Assembly: GCA_039105265.1 (NCBI GenBank)
Contig: JAPFFF010000011.1
Location: 3,720,001 to 3,784,000, forward strand
Direction of reading: 5' to 3'
Source: Tritrichomonas musculus
Taxonomy: Eukaryota; Parabasalia; Tritrichomonadida; Tritrichomonadidae
Length of the DNA stretch: 64,000 bases
A program made the translations under genes and the position numbers. The notes under the pieces are model-generated. The model saw nothing but the letters and a program-made list of their open reading frames with translations, had not been told where the DNA came from and ran no database searches. How positions within the stretch are numbered: position 1 is the first letter of the stretch; the number at the start of each line of letters is the position of its first letter. Shown here in pieces: positions 53,244 to 63,566 of the stretch.

Positions 53244-53768
53244 ATGTCAGAAAATGCAGTAAAGAAAGTTGTCGAGGCAGTTGGAGCAGCAGCAGAAGCA
53301 GGTGCAGCAGCAAAAGGACCACCACTACCTAAATTTAAACCTATAAATAAGAAAGCAGGAACAGTAAAGAAAAAACAAGGGCCACCACTACCTAAATTTA
53401 AACCTATAAATAAGAAAGCAGGGACAGTTAAGAAAAAAACCACAGCTGCACCAAAAAGACGTCAAGCAGCAGCAGCAATGGATTTATCTCATAGATCAAA
53501 AGAAGAATTGCAAGCTTTCTGTTTGGCCCAAAAAATTCGTATTGAACCAACTTATACCAAGGAAAAATTAGAAAATCTTATTCAACGTTGGGCTAAAACA
53601 GGATATACAAATCCAAAAAGAGCAAGTGCAAAACCACCAAAGGCACCAAAGGCACCAAAAATGACGAAAAGTGGAAAACCAAGAAAAACAAGATCAGATA
53701 AAGGAAAAACACATAAGACAAGACCAAATAGAGTTGCAAGACTTTATTATGGCCCAAAAGAAAAATAA
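53244..53768 (+). CDS. element A basic SAP-domain protein, 174 aa
   Basis: An Ala-rich start, then two copies of GPPLPKFKPINKKAGTVKKK (residues about 28-48 and 48-66). Next a SAP-like helix pair (MDLSHRSKEELQAFCLAQKI then TYTKEKLENLIQRWAKTGY), and a Lys/Pro-rich tail with SGKPRKTRSDKGKTHKTRPN. SAP domains bind DNA. With its neighbours it probably packs the genome in the particle. The GPPLPKFKPINKKAG unit is found again at about 54,993-55,040. Confidence 0.65.
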   Translation: MSENAVKKVVEAVGAAAEAGAAAKGPPLPKFKPINKKAGTVKKKQGPPLPKFKPINKKAGTVKKKTTAAPKRRQAAAAMDLSHRSKEELQAFCLAQKIRIEPTYTKEKLENLIQRWAKTGYTNPKRASAKPPKAPKAPKMTKSGKPRKTRSDKGKTHKTRPNRVARLYYGPKEK

Positions 53769-53797
53769 ATAAATCATAATTATTTTTACAAGTATAA

Positions 53798-54277
53798 ATG
53801 TCAAAAAAAGTAAATACAAAACGATCAAATACAACACCAGAAGCGAAAGAGTTTTTCAGGAAACGAGATAATCATAACCAGAGACAAGTAAAAAAAATAA
53901 ATACAACAAAGAAAGGATATGCACAAAGTTATGAATTTAAAGATAAGAGATATTTTATGGAAAAAACACCTGATAATAGAATTCATGTGATGAAAGGATT
54001 ACATGAATATGTTTTTACTCCATCAGAATGGAAGAAAAGATCAAAACAAAAGATCGTTCCATTAGAAATTCTTGATCCTACTCCAGAAAAACAAGAAGCA
54101 CATAGATTATATAAACAAAGGAAAGGTCAAAGAATGTTGAAAAATGGTGAACTCGATTGGGTCCTCAATGAAAAGAAACCAAGAACAAGAGCAAATGTTC
54201 CTAGAGCAAAAGATTTTGTTGATAAACTAAAACCAAAAAAGGCGAAAGAAAAAGCCAAAAAAGGCGAAAGAAAATGA
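53798..54277 (+). CDS. element A basic protein, 159 aa
   Basis: Basic throughout, with a folded-looking centre (RYFMEKTPDNRIHVMKGLHE then YVFTPSEWKK) and an end of KAKEKAKK type. The segment RTRANVPRAKDFVDKL is repeated shortly after the gene, a local duplication. Part of the basic gene cluster at 53.0-56.0 kb; the cluster as a whole looks broken about three times, so this may be part of a longer gene. Confidence 0.5.
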   Translation: MSKKVNTKRSNTTPEAKEFFRKRDNHNQRQVKKINTTKKGYAQSYEFKDKRYFMEKTPDNRIHVMKGLHEYVFTPSEWKKRSKQKIVPLEILDPTPEKQEAHRLYKQRKGQRMLKNGELDWVLNEKKPRTRANVPRAKDFVDKLKPKKAKEKAKKGERK

Positions 54278-54392
54278 GCCAAAAAAGGCGAAAGAAAATG
54301 AGCCAAAACCAAAAAGAACAAGAGCAAATGTTCCTAGAGCAAAAGATTTTGTTGATGCGAAAGAGAAGAAAAGATTAGATAAAATAAATAAA

Positions 54393-54821
54393 ATGATAGC
54401 TAAATATGGTGAAATACCAAAAGCTAAAAGAATAGAAAAATTACAAAAATTAGGATATAATGTAGATAACAATACAGATGACGAAAAATTAAATATCTGG
54501 TTACATGAAGCAGATTGTATTCAAAAAGGTCGATATCAATATTTATCTTATGGAACTTTATTAAATGCAATCAATTCAATAGACTTAGAAGATGTTGAGC
54601 TCAATCCAATTCCAGCAGATGCAACAAGAATGGATTTAGCCCAAACAATGAAAGATATAGCAAAAGGTAAATTTGGGAAAAAATCAAAAAAGGCGAAAGA
54701 TAGTGAGCCAAAACCAAAAAAGGCGAAAGAAAGTGAGCCAAAACCGAAAAAGGCGAAAGAAATAGTGAGCCAAAACCGAGAAAACCGCTATCTGAAGCAA
54801 AACAAAGAAATCAAGAATTGA
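54393..54821 (+). pseudogene. element A basic cluster, second open stretch
   Basis: A charged stretch with a SAP-like start (MIAKYGEIPKAKRIEKLQKL) and a helical middle, ending in tandem EPKPKKAKES repeats. It resembles an Ala/Lys/Pro-rich histone-like tail. It lies in the broken part of the basic cluster. Confidence 0.45.
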
Positions 54822-55210
54822 GAGAAAAATATAAAGGAATTAAAATTGATAGTCTTCGAAGATTGTTAAGAAGAAATGGGATAGAATTTGATGCATCAAC
54901 AAAAAGAAAAGAAATTATCGAATTAATTGAATCAAATAATCTAGAATATAAAAAGAGGGAAACAAAACAAAAAAAGGCGAAAGTTGTCGAGGTAGCTAAA
55001 GGACCACCATTACCAAAATTTAAACCTATAAATAAGAAAGCAGGTTTCAAAAAAAAACCAATAACTGAAACAAATGACCAAATTCCTCCTCCACCTCCAC
55101 CTGTCAGCGAACCTGTGCAACCACCAATAACAGAAACAAATGATGCAGTTGGTACAGAAACTCCACAACCTCCATTAATAAAAATCGAGAATCTTTTGAA
55201 AAATGGGTAA
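54818..55210 (+). pseudogene. element A basic cluster, third open stretch
   Basis: Has a SAP-like motif (YKGIKIDSLRRLLRRNGIEF then KRKEIIELIESNN), one more GPPLPKFKPINKKAG unit, and a proline-rich segment (QIPPPPPPVSEPVQPP). No clear start of its own. It belongs to the broken part of the cluster. Confidence 0.45.
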
Positions 55211-55431
55211 AAAAAGTAACTCTTAAAAAACCTAAATTAAGGACGATAGAAGAAGAAAATGTTAAAGAACTAGCTTTTGAAGCTTCATTATCACCAATTA
55301 AAGTACCAGAAGGAAGAACTTATGAACCAAGAGTTTTAACCAAAAAAGATGAAAGAGCAACAGATAAACTAATTCAAAAAATATATGAAAAAGCTCATGT
55401 TGAAGCATCACCAGAAGCAAGACGAAAATAT

Positions 55432-56001
55432 ATGGAAGTTATGAATCAGCATTATCAAAATAAAAAAAAACACAAAAAATATAACTATTTCAACCCTGAA
55501 CAAACAGAACCAAATGTAGAAGCATTTTTCTTTGAAGATGATCCAGAACCAAAACAAGAACAAACAACAGATATATGGAAAAATAAATATTCCAACAAAA
55601 ATAGAAAAATAATCAAAGGCAAAATTTCATTATTTGATGAGTCAGAACCGATAGAGAAAATTCCAGAACCGATTGATATGTTTGATACAGGAGAAGTTAT
55701 CGTTCCAAAAGAGCCAGTCAAAATTGTTAGACAGACGTTTGTTTTGCCGCAGATCACTCCTCCTTTAAAAAGAGATGAAATAAAAGAAAAAAATGCTCTC
55801 ATTAAAAAGATAACAAATAAAAAGATAGATGTTAATGAAAAAATGTCACTACCAGAATTACGAGAAATTTGGGAGAAAAACAAAAGTAAAGGTGGTCGTC
55901 CAAAAGGAAGTCATGATCAAAAACCAAGAAAACACAAAAATGAACCAAAACCCGTTAAAAATCCGTTAGAAATTCGAAAACGTGGTCGACCAAAAAAATA
56001 A
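55432..56001 (+). pseudogene. element A basic cluster, fourth open stretch
   Basis: 189 residues: an acidic middle (NVEAFFFEDDPEPKQEQTTD), a helical part, and an AT-hook-like end with two GRPK units (KGGRPKGSHDQKPRKHK and KRGRPKK). AT hooks bind the minor groove of AT-rich DNA. The frame is open for some way upstream without an ATG. Stop and next start overlap closely. Confidence 0.5.
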
Positions 56002-56238
56002 ATGAAAGGTCAACGATATGTACACAAGTCAAAGTGGAAAATAATTTGGGTTATTGACGATGATGGTTCTAGAAAACCGTTTCTTCTTGATGAAAAAGGT
56101 TCATTGGCATTGATGTATTTTCCAAAGAATGAAAATAGAAATCTTCGAAAAGAAATACAAAAAATTTATCCCAAAAAAACACTTCATCCAATTGGACCAA
56201 TTCGATTTCATGATTTTAGAAATCAAGATAAAGGTTGA
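56002..56238 (+). CDS. element A 78-aa protein, unknown
   Basis: Starts MKGQRYVHKSKWKIIWVIDD, looks folded (one beta-rich half) and basic. The ATG follows the previous stop by one base, so the two are probably expressed together. Family not recognised. Confidence 0.5.
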   Translation: MKGQRYVHKSKWKIIWVIDDDGSRKPFLLDEKGSLALMYFPKNENRNLRKEIQKIYPKKTLHPIGPIRFHDFRNQDKG

Positions 56239-56333
56239 AATATTGGCTTATTAATAATATTTGGATCTTTTCTTGGATTTAATAAGACTGCTGGTTTAGC
56301 ACTAATTTTTTTATTAAAACTTCCAAATGCCAT
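56223..56333 (-). CDS. possible 36-aa open frame
   Basis: The minus strand reads MAFGSFNKKISAKPAVLLNP from an ATG at 56333 that follows AATAAAAAGA. It fills the gap between two genes and overlaps the end of the 78-residue gene by 16 bases. Too short to be sure. Confidence 0.3.
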   Translation of the reverse strand: MAFGSFNKKISAKPAVLLNPRKDPNIINKPIFQPLS

Positions 56334-56357
56334 TCTTTTTATTTATTTTTAAAAAAA

Positions 56358-56624
56358 ATGACTTTATCATTACCAAAAGCTTTAAAGGACGATAGACAAG
56401 AATTAAGACATTTATTTAGTGAAATCAAAAGTGAATTATTTGATACATTTATGAATACAGATAGTTTTACTGAATCATGTGAATGCATGAATATTTCAAA
56501 GAATATAAGTGTTATAGAAAAAGAAATAGAAACAGATTTTAATGAACTTGAAGATATTATATTTAGGATGAAACAAACATTAGATCGCACATTAGTCATC
56601 AAAAAGTATTTTCAAATTTCATAA
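56358..56624 (+). CDS. element A 88-aa helical protein
   Basis: Acidic and helical (LPKALKDDRQELRHLFSEIK), with a Cys at SCECMN and a coiled-coil-like end. No known motif. Adjacent to, and 20 bases before, the shared gene at 56645. Confidence 0.5.
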   Translation: MTLSLPKALKDDRQELRHLFSEIKSELFDTFMNTDSFTESCECMNISKNISVIEKEIETDFNELEDIIFRMKQTLDRTLVIKKYFQIS

Positions 56625-56644
56625 ATTTTTTCAGAAACTCAAAA

Positions 56645-57178
56645 ATGATTAAGAAAAGAGCAGCGAATGCAGGAGTAAATGCTAATATTTCGTTAGAGCC
56701 TTCAGCAGCTAGTCAAAGTACAAACAACTTAACAAATAATATAATAATTAATAAAAGAGATGATGGGAAAGAAGATATTGTTATAACTCGTGAAATTGAA
56801 TTACCTGATATCAAAAATAATGAAATTGAAAAAGATGTTAAATATTTAATTTTAGAAACATATGCAAAAATATTATTAGATCAAGATAAAGCTTTAATTT
56901 CGAATTTAATATCTAAAAATTGTATTATTATACCAATTGCAAGTTTACAAGAAATAATCAAAACAATATTAGGTAAAAATTGTTCATCTGTAGAAATTTA
57001 TATTGATGAAGATATTAAATGTTGTGCATCTAAAGCATCACCTATTCGAAAAATTGAAGCAATAAAAATAATTAATGAAGATGGTGAAATGGTAACAGAT
57101 TTCAAACAAGTTTATAACAAAGAATTTAATGATTTAGTTAATGTTTATCATCTTTGTTTGAAATATGTTGTTGTTTAA
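56645..57178 (+). CDS. element A 177-aa protein shared with element B
   Basis: Counterpart of the B gene at 29800. A Ser/Asn-rich start is followed by a folded part: LQEIIKTILGKNCSSVEIYI, DEDIKCCASK, RKIEAIKIINEDGEMVTDFK, and an LCLKYVVV end. Both copies have an (I/V)xxIDED then Cys pattern. Convergent with the fibre gene at 57202. Probably a conserved virion or assembly protein; function unknown. Confidence 0.65.
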   Translation: MIKKRAANAGVNANISLEPSAASQSTNNLTNNIIINKRDDGKEDIVITREIELPDIKNNEIEKDVKYLILETYAKILLDQDKALISNLISKNCIIIPIASLQEIIKTILGKNCSSVEIYIDEDIKCCASKASPIRKIEAIKIINEDGEMVTDFKQVYNKEFNDLVNVYHLCLKYVVV

Positions 57179-57201
57179 GAGAGATTATCAAATATTTTTT
57201 T

Positions 57202-60200
57202 TTACTGTAATGAATGTATTACATTCTTAGTGTTATCTGCTGCTAAGATACCATTTGATGTAAAGAATGACGAGTTAATCAATATGTAATTAACTGTTGC
57301 ATTAATCACGAAATTGCTGTTATTACTTAATGGAAATTCAATATTGTTTAACCAGATCTTAGTTGGTTCACATTGATATTCAAACTTAGGTGAATTATTA
57401 ACGTTGAATGATATATTGATTTTGATTTCGTTTACACTGGTAACATTATCTCTGGTTTCATTATAAGTCAAATAGAGTGTTCCATCATATTCGTCAAGTT
57501 GTTTCTCGAATTGATAATGAATGGTATTACTATTCGTTATATTGAATGTATACTCGATTCGTGCTATTTTATTCATCAACGCGTTTAACTTAGTTTTTAA
57601 TGCTGCATTCTCTCTCTCTAAATTTGAAATTTTGCTATTTATCGATACGATACTAGATACATGTTCGCCTACTAGAATAGCTAAATCTTGTTGAGATTTG
57701 GATGTATTATCTATCCTTGTCTTCAGTTCATCATTTTCACTTTTCAAAGCATAATTGGTCAAATCAACAGGTTCAGGAATTTCACTTTTCAATGCTATTT
57801 TATCTTGCTTCAATATTTTTTCCGCTAATATTAATTTGGTATCAAAAGAGTCTTCCCCATTATCGATGTAAAAGCATTGACCAAATCTATCGCTTTTATA
57901 ATAGGTCAAGTTATAGGTTGTTCCATCAATTTCAACATCGACATTAACTCCATCTTCAGTAATAACACCATCATAGTCAAACAAATAATCAAACTCTTTT
58001 ACAAAGCCATCGTTATTTGATATTGTTCCAACAAGGTGAATTCCACTAGTCAATTTTATTTTGACTTCCCACGATCCTGAACTATCTTGTACGTTTTCAA
58101 AAGGCACATCGACTGCATCTTTATATATCAAATCATTTTTGCTTCGATATTTTGCATCTGCTTCTTCTTTCGTATATAATTCTTCAATATTTGGTTTCTT
58201 AGCTAATTCTTGTTGAATAGTTTCTAAAGCAGTATTTACTTCGTCAGTTGTTGGATATTCAAGACTAAACATTGCAACATCATTTTGATGACTATTTACT
58301 GCTAATGCATTTATTTTTTCATCTAAAGCTTCAATATCAGATAAATAAGCAATATCAGCTGGAGTTTTCTCAACTAAAAGTCTCATAAATGTATTGTTTT
58401 CAATGATACATCCAGCAATCTTATAGTCAGTATTTTCTCCTGTTATAATTATATTTTTATCAATTTTACTAATATTGGATAAATATTTTGTACGATATTC
58501 TTCCGATTTTGGAAGACCTTCAATTGTGATGCTATCTATTGTTGTTGTTGTATCAACTCCTTTATAATCAGTTATTGTACCTTGTTCAATTTTGATATAT
58601 AATCGTTTTTGACCTTCAGATGTGAATAATTTAAATACACAAATACCATTTTTTAATTCATCTTCTGCTTGAAATAAAACTGCAGCTTGTTCATCTTGAT
58701 AATAAGTAACAATATCAATTGTATCCATTCTTGTTAGTTCACTTCTGGAAATATAATCACTTTCAATTTCTTCAATTTTATCTACAATTTTCAATAATGG
58801 TTTCTTCATTGAATCTCTAAATGAATAAGTTAATAATTTTGCACCCCCAACAGTCATAATCATTTCTTCTTCTTTTTCATCAAATACTGGAATTTCTGTT
58901 GGACCTGATTCACACCAATTTCGAACACTATTTAATGATACTCCAATACTTCTTGATAAATCAGGTAATTCCATTTCTTGACGAGATTGAACAAATTGTT
59001 TCCATAAACCAGATACACAACTAGTAATTTTTTCTGCACCAAATATTAGACCATTTGCACTAAAAGCTAACATTCCTGCAACCATTTGAATTTTTTGTTT
59101 TAATCTAATTTTGTCAATATCAGCTTCTAATTTTTCAGTAATTTGTTCAGTTAATGCCATTCTTGATTTCAAACCTTCAACTGATTTATCTAAATTATCA
59201 ACATCAACAGAAACAACATCAACTGTGTTCGAAACTAAATTCAAATCTGATCTCATTGTTGTAATATTGTCTGCTGTAATAATTTTTGATGAAGTTATGT
59301 TGTAATCAGTATATAAAGTAGTTGCTGCATTTGGATTTGGACTCACTTCATAATATTGTTGATTAATTATATATTCAAATGGATTAGTATTTTTATCCCA
59401 ATTAATTTCTTCAATTGGATCTACTAAATCTTTAAATAAATAAATTGCAATATCTTGATTGTTAACTCCAAATTGACCAAATTCATGACAATTTAATTTC
59501 TCAATTGTATCCAAATCACCTCTGAGACTAAAATAATTTTTATCATAATCACCATGTCCAGTATACAAATTTGATGGGTAAAAACTTAATCTATTCCATT
59601 CTTTGGTAAATGAGAGTTTCAAATCTAAATATACTCGATCCCAATTATCAAATTGTAAATTGTCTTTTACTTCGGTATATTTATTAATATAAGCTCGAAT
59701 TACACAACAATCATATCTTAGATTTCCTTCTGTCCATCCAACTGGAAGATATTCTCTTACAAAGGTCAAACCTTTTTCACCTCCATCAATTTCAGTACCA
59801 TCTTTTAATAATATTTTTGTTTGAACATCAGAATCTTGAAAAAGTTTTTCAATTGGATTTTCAGATTCACCCCAAGTATAATCCCATCTTTTATGAACTG
59901 CATAAGTATTCCATTTTGATCTTCTCATCATTATTTCTGCTCCATCTCTTTCTTGATATTTTGTTTCACCTTTCCCTGGAACTTGTAAATTACGTTTATT
60001 AATAATTTTTCCTGTGATATGACCTTGAACATTCAAACCACTCCATTTTTCACCATCATAGGTTAAACTCCATTGATTTCCAAAACAATAATCTTTGAAT
60101 TCAAATTTTAAACCAGTTGGAATTTGATAATCAGTTGGAATTTTGAAAACCATTTTATAACAATCTTTGAAATTTGATTTTTCATCGGTTACTGAATTTC

Positions 60201-60327
60201 TATCAAAAATTTGTTCTTCAGTGATTATACTTGGTTTGTATAAATATAAGTTATCAGATTCATGTAATTTCAAACTATTTCTAGAATCTATGATATCACA
60301 TTTGATGGAAGGTAATGTTGATTTCAA
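57202..60327 (-). pseudogene. element A fibre-like protein, about 1,040 aa
   Basis: A very long protein: a beta-rich first 330 residues (GNQWSLTYDGEKWSGLNVQG), a coiled coil near 350-400, an Ala/Gly-rich hydrophobic segment near 405-420, then fibre-like repeats. The latter include YTKEEADAKYRSKNDLIYKD and ALKSEIPEPVDLTNYALKSE, and a further coiled coil (ISNLERENAALKTKLNALMN) before a beta-rich tip. It shares the EPVDLT theme with the B fibre-like protein. No ATG begins the frame; the neighbouring 60324-60803 gene overlaps its front. Looks broken, about one break. Likely a capsid spike. Confidence 0.62.
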
Positions 60328-60803
60328 ATGTTTAATGGTAATTGATAAATAATACTAATTTCACCATTAATGTACAAAGATTTCAAATCAAGACTTAAAT
60401 TCTTATCAACTTTTATGTATGGAGTTGTTGATGTTTCTTCAGTAATTGTCACTTTTTTATCTTCAGCAGCTGTTACACATGGACATACGAAATTTTTATT
60501 CAAAACATAAATTGATAATTGATAAATATATTTTCCTTCACTATCTAAGAAAACATTCTTTCTCAAATTGATTTTAAATACTTCTGTCTTATCATCGATT
60601 TGTAATAGTTTTGTTATATCATCATCATTCATTTGTATATTTAATTTTTCATCTTCAACCGTTAATGCATCTCTAGTAACATGATAATCAGAAAAACCTT
60701 CAACAGTTTCAAACTCATTCGATTTTGATGTTAACAATTGAGAACCTAAATATGTTTTACCATCTACTTTAAATTGAATATCGCCTTTAAATTTAGTCAG
60801 CAT
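60324..60803 (-). CDS. element A 159-aa protein, probable fibre relative
   Basis: The ATG at 60803 (MLTKFKGDIQFKVDGKTYLG) follows a leader motif also seen at 63,022-63,057. Beta-rich, with GFSDYHVTRDALTVEDEKLN and a hydrophobic strand end. No membrane segment. It overlaps the front of the 1,040-residue frame and may belong with it. Confidence 0.5.
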   Translation of the reverse strand: MLTKFKGDIQFKVDGKTYLGSQLLTSKSNEFETVEGFSDYHVTRDALTVEDEKLNIQMNDDDITKLLQIDDKTEVFKINLRKNVFLDSEGKYIYQLSIYVLNKNFVCPCVTAAEDKKVTITEETSTTPYIKVDKNLSLDLKSLYINGEISIIYQLPLNI

Positions 60804-60838
60804 TTTTTTACATTTGCAACAAAAATAAGATTTACTCA
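60804..60838 (-). promoter_or_regulatory. structural-gene leader motif (A copy 1)
   Basis: The minus strand reads TTATTTTTGTTGCAAATG then TAAAAAA before the ATG at 60803. Nearly the same in B at 24,627-24,656. Confidence 0.55.
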
Positions 60839-63021
60839 ATTGTGGAACATTTTTCTTCTAATAACTGAATTCTACTATCATAAAATTTATCACATTCAAT
60901 ATTTTTAGTTTTATCTTCTAAGATCATAATTCGATTCTCGGTTGTCAAATTTTCAAACGTTAGATCAGTTTCAATATTTTGACATTTACGTTCCAAAGCA
61001 GTTAATATTTCATCAACATTCTCATTCTCATTATTATTATTACCTCCACATTGACATTGATTCTCTTCTAATCGAGATAAATCTTCTGAAATACCAGCAC
61101 AAAATGACCAAATCTCTTTGATTCCTTGATTTAACCATTTTAATTGATCTAGTTCTTCGTCTTGCCATTTCTTTAATTTTTCTTCAAATGTTAATACAAC
61201 TGGTTTTTCCTCTTCTTCATTTAATGCCAATGTTTGAGCTTTATTATTTATGACAAAACCTTCTTTATTTCGATATTCTTGACTCTCAGTAGTATCAGCA
61301 GAAAATACATTTCCAATTTGATCAACATTTGATTCTAAGGTTGATACCCTTTCTGTATAATTTTTCATTGTATTTTCTAAATTTGTTATTCTAGTTAATG
61401 TATCAAAATCTACAGAACCTCCAAGAGTGGTTAAATAATTTTTGAAATTCTCATTCAAAGGAGCAAGGTAATAACCAACAATTCGATTTTCTAAATTTCT
61501 TTCCTCTCCAGAATCTGTTTCATATTGGTGTTCTTCACAATATTTTTTATCGGCTTCAGTTTCTTCTAATTTTAGTTCAAATATACCATTTAAGGTTATT
61601 TTTAGGTTATGATTTTCAATTACAAATGATGAACTTTCTATATTATTTTGATTTGATTTAACAATTAATTCATTATTTGTTATTTTACATTCGATAACAT
61701 AATCAATGAATTTAATTTGATAGTTTATCTTTGAACGTTTTCGATCAAAGATATGGAAAATAAAATGTGAACTCTCATAATCATAAATGGTAATTATTAA
61801 TGATGAATTATTGTATTCGGCTGATATAAAAGAAGTTAACATAACACCATCAGCAGCTTCAAGATTACTCATATCAAAAGTTATAAATCCATACCCTGCT
61901 AATGTTTGAGGTCGTAATGGTTGTAATGGAATATTATTTAAATTATTTTCGACAAATATTGAATTTCTCCAAAATTTACCAAATTCTTTGTTATCAATTA
62001 AGTATTCAAGTTGATCTTCAAAACTTTGATTCAATTGAGAAAATATATAATCCATATACAATTTCCAATCATCTTCATTTTTTTGCAGCATCTTCTCATA
62101 GGACTCAATTGTGATTGTTTGCGGATCTTCTGTTAATAATTGAGGTGCAGCTCGAAAAGTCTTTGGAGCTCCTATTTTTGCCATTACATATTGATTTTGA
62201 TTAATTTCACTTCTCATATTCCAAAAGATTGCTTTTGCGAGAAATTGAAGATCCAATATATATTGATAATCTTTAATGGTTCCATCATCATCGATCGGTT
62301 TTTTTGGATTCGGCATTATTACTGGAAATCGTAAAACTTCGGAAAGATATAGTGGTTCTGAAAAAGTTACATGATTTCCTAAATCTTGGATATTATCTGG
62401 ATCATCATCTGATGGGTAAGATAAATTTATTTTTTTCCAGAGATTGAAAAATTTCACAAGGGCATTTGTTGATATTTGAATTTTATTGTCCGAAGAATTT
62501 AACATAAAATTTCCAGTTGCTCCTTTCAATGCTGTACTTAAATTTTCCGTTTTATTCACAACTGAAGTAAGATCTCTCCCTAATTTATCAGAAGTCAGTT
62601 CACTATTATATCCAGTTGATCCCTCTAAAAGATTAAATTTAATTTTTAAATTTTGAACTGTACCACCATCTTTCAAAACAAATTTAGTTTTTGAGTTATC
62701 TTGATTATCGAGTACATAATCAACAATTTTTCCAGCTAATATAGACTTCCCACTGTTTCCATACATCTCTAAATTTGATTTTGCAGAACCTGATGGATAG
62801 AATTTTTGTGTTCGTCCATCCAAAGTCTGCAACTCTTCAACAATTTCATCGGACTTGATTGTTGCTGTTCTTTCTCCTTTCTTTTTCTCTTCCTCATCTT
62901 TTGGGTATTTTATTGTTAAATTTGACGCCTCACCATTTTCTTTCAACACAAATAAACTCGAATCAGTCACACCACTTGCAGTCATTAATTTGAAATCTGT
63001 ATCGGTCCAAACACCTGTCAT
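60832..63021 (-). CDS. element A fibre-like protein, 729 aa
   Basis: The ATG at 63021 (MTGVWTDTDFKLMTASGVTD) follows the leader motif. The first 470 residues are beta-rich; a coiled coil near 560-590 (LTRITNLENTMKNYTERVST) is followed by a helical part with WQDEELDQLKWLNQGIKEIW. A Cys-rich linker QCQCGGNNNNENENV near 675 resembles the B fibre, and a coiled coil closes the protein. The order suggests a spike whose C-terminal end joins a partner. Probably structural. Confidence 0.6.
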   Translation of the reverse strand: MTGVWTDTDFKLMTASGVTDSSLFVLKENGEASNLTIKYPKDEEEKKKGERTATIKSDEIVEELQTLDGRTQKFYPSGSAKSNLEMYGNSGKSILAGKIVDYVLDNQDNSKTKFVLKDGGTVQNLKIKFNLLEGSTGYNSELTSDKLGRDLTSVVNKTENLSTALKGATGNFMLNSSDNKIQISTNALVKFFNLWKKINLSYPSDDDPDNIQDLGNHVTFSEPLYLSEVLRFPVIMPNPKKPIDDDGTIKDYQYILDLQFLAKAIFWNMRSEINQNQYVMAKIGAPKTFRAAPQLLTEDPQTITIESYEKMLQKNEDDWKLYMDYIFSQLNQSFEDQLEYLIDNKEFGKFWRNSIFVENNLNNIPLQPLRPQTLAGYGFITFDMSNLEAADGVMLTSFISAEYNNSSLIITIYDYESSHFIFHIFDRKRSKINYQIKFIDYVIECKITNNELIVKSNQNNIESSSFVIENHNLKITLNGIFELKLEETEADKKYCEEHQYETDSGEERNLENRIVGYYLAPLNENFKNYLTTLGGSVDFDTLTRITNLENTMKNYTERVSTLESNVDQIGNVFSADTTESQEYRNKEGFVINNKAQTLALNEEEEKPVVLTFEEKLKKWQDEELDQLKWLNQGIKEIWSFCAGISEDLSRLEENQCQCGGNNNNENENVDEILTALERKCQNIETDLTFENLTTENRIMILEDKTKNIECDKFYDSRIQLLEEKCSTIE

Positions 63022-63056
63022 TAAATTTTTATTTTCGCACCAAAAATAAAATTGAT
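63022..63056 (-). promoter_or_regulatory. structural-gene leader motif (A copy 2)
   Basis: The minus strand reads TTATTTTTGGTGCGAAAA then TAAAAATTTA before the ATG at 63021. It overlaps the end of the penton-like gene. Confidence 0.5.
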
Positions 63057-63542
63057 TCAATATTCTAATTTCAAGAACAAAATGAAATAATCAGGAACTA
63101 TTATTTTTCTTGTTTCTGTATCTTTAAACCAAACCATAAAACCTTGTTTGACATTCGAATCAATTAAATATTTTCTATTATCATCAGGAACTTGTAAATT
63201 TGCAACATAAACTAAACTATCACAATAATTATTTCGAGGAACAAAACTTGCATGAACAGTATAATTTGATGCAGTATGCTTATTAACAACACAATAACAA
63301 TATTGAAATATAATATACCGTTCTTGACCTTGAGTTGGAGTATGAAACTCTGATGGATATTTAAAAGCAAATCTATCGTTTTCCAAATAAAAGTGATCAA
63401 CCGTTAAACATTCTGATAAATTTTGTTCTTGTTGTTCCTTTGTTGATAGTTTCCAACCTTGAACAGGGTAATAAGTTTTATGAATTTTTAATGGTTGAAT
63501 ATTTAAATTTGGATCAATGTTATATGAAATTAATGTCGACAT
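63057..63542 (-). CDS. element A penton-like minor capsid protein
   Basis: 161 residues, beta-rich. It matches the B protein at 24695 in order: an N-terminal lead, FAFKYPSEFHTPTQGQERYI, IFQYCYCVVNKHTASNYTVH, NNYCDSLVYVANLQVPDDN and an FMVWFKDTETRKIIVPDYFI end. Size and place beside the major capsid gene fit the penton (single jelly roll) protein of Mavericks. The fold is inferred. Confidence 0.62.
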   Translation of the reverse strand: MSTLISYNIDPNLNIQPLKIHKTYYPVQGWKLSTKEQQEQNLSECLTVDHFYLENDRFAFKYPSEFHTPTQGQERYIIFQYCYCVVNKHTASNYTVHASFVPRNNYCDSLVYVANLQVPDDNRKYLIDSNVKQGFMVWFKDTETRKIIVPDYFILFLKLEY

Positions 63543-63566
63543 ATTTTTCTATTCAAATAAAAATCT

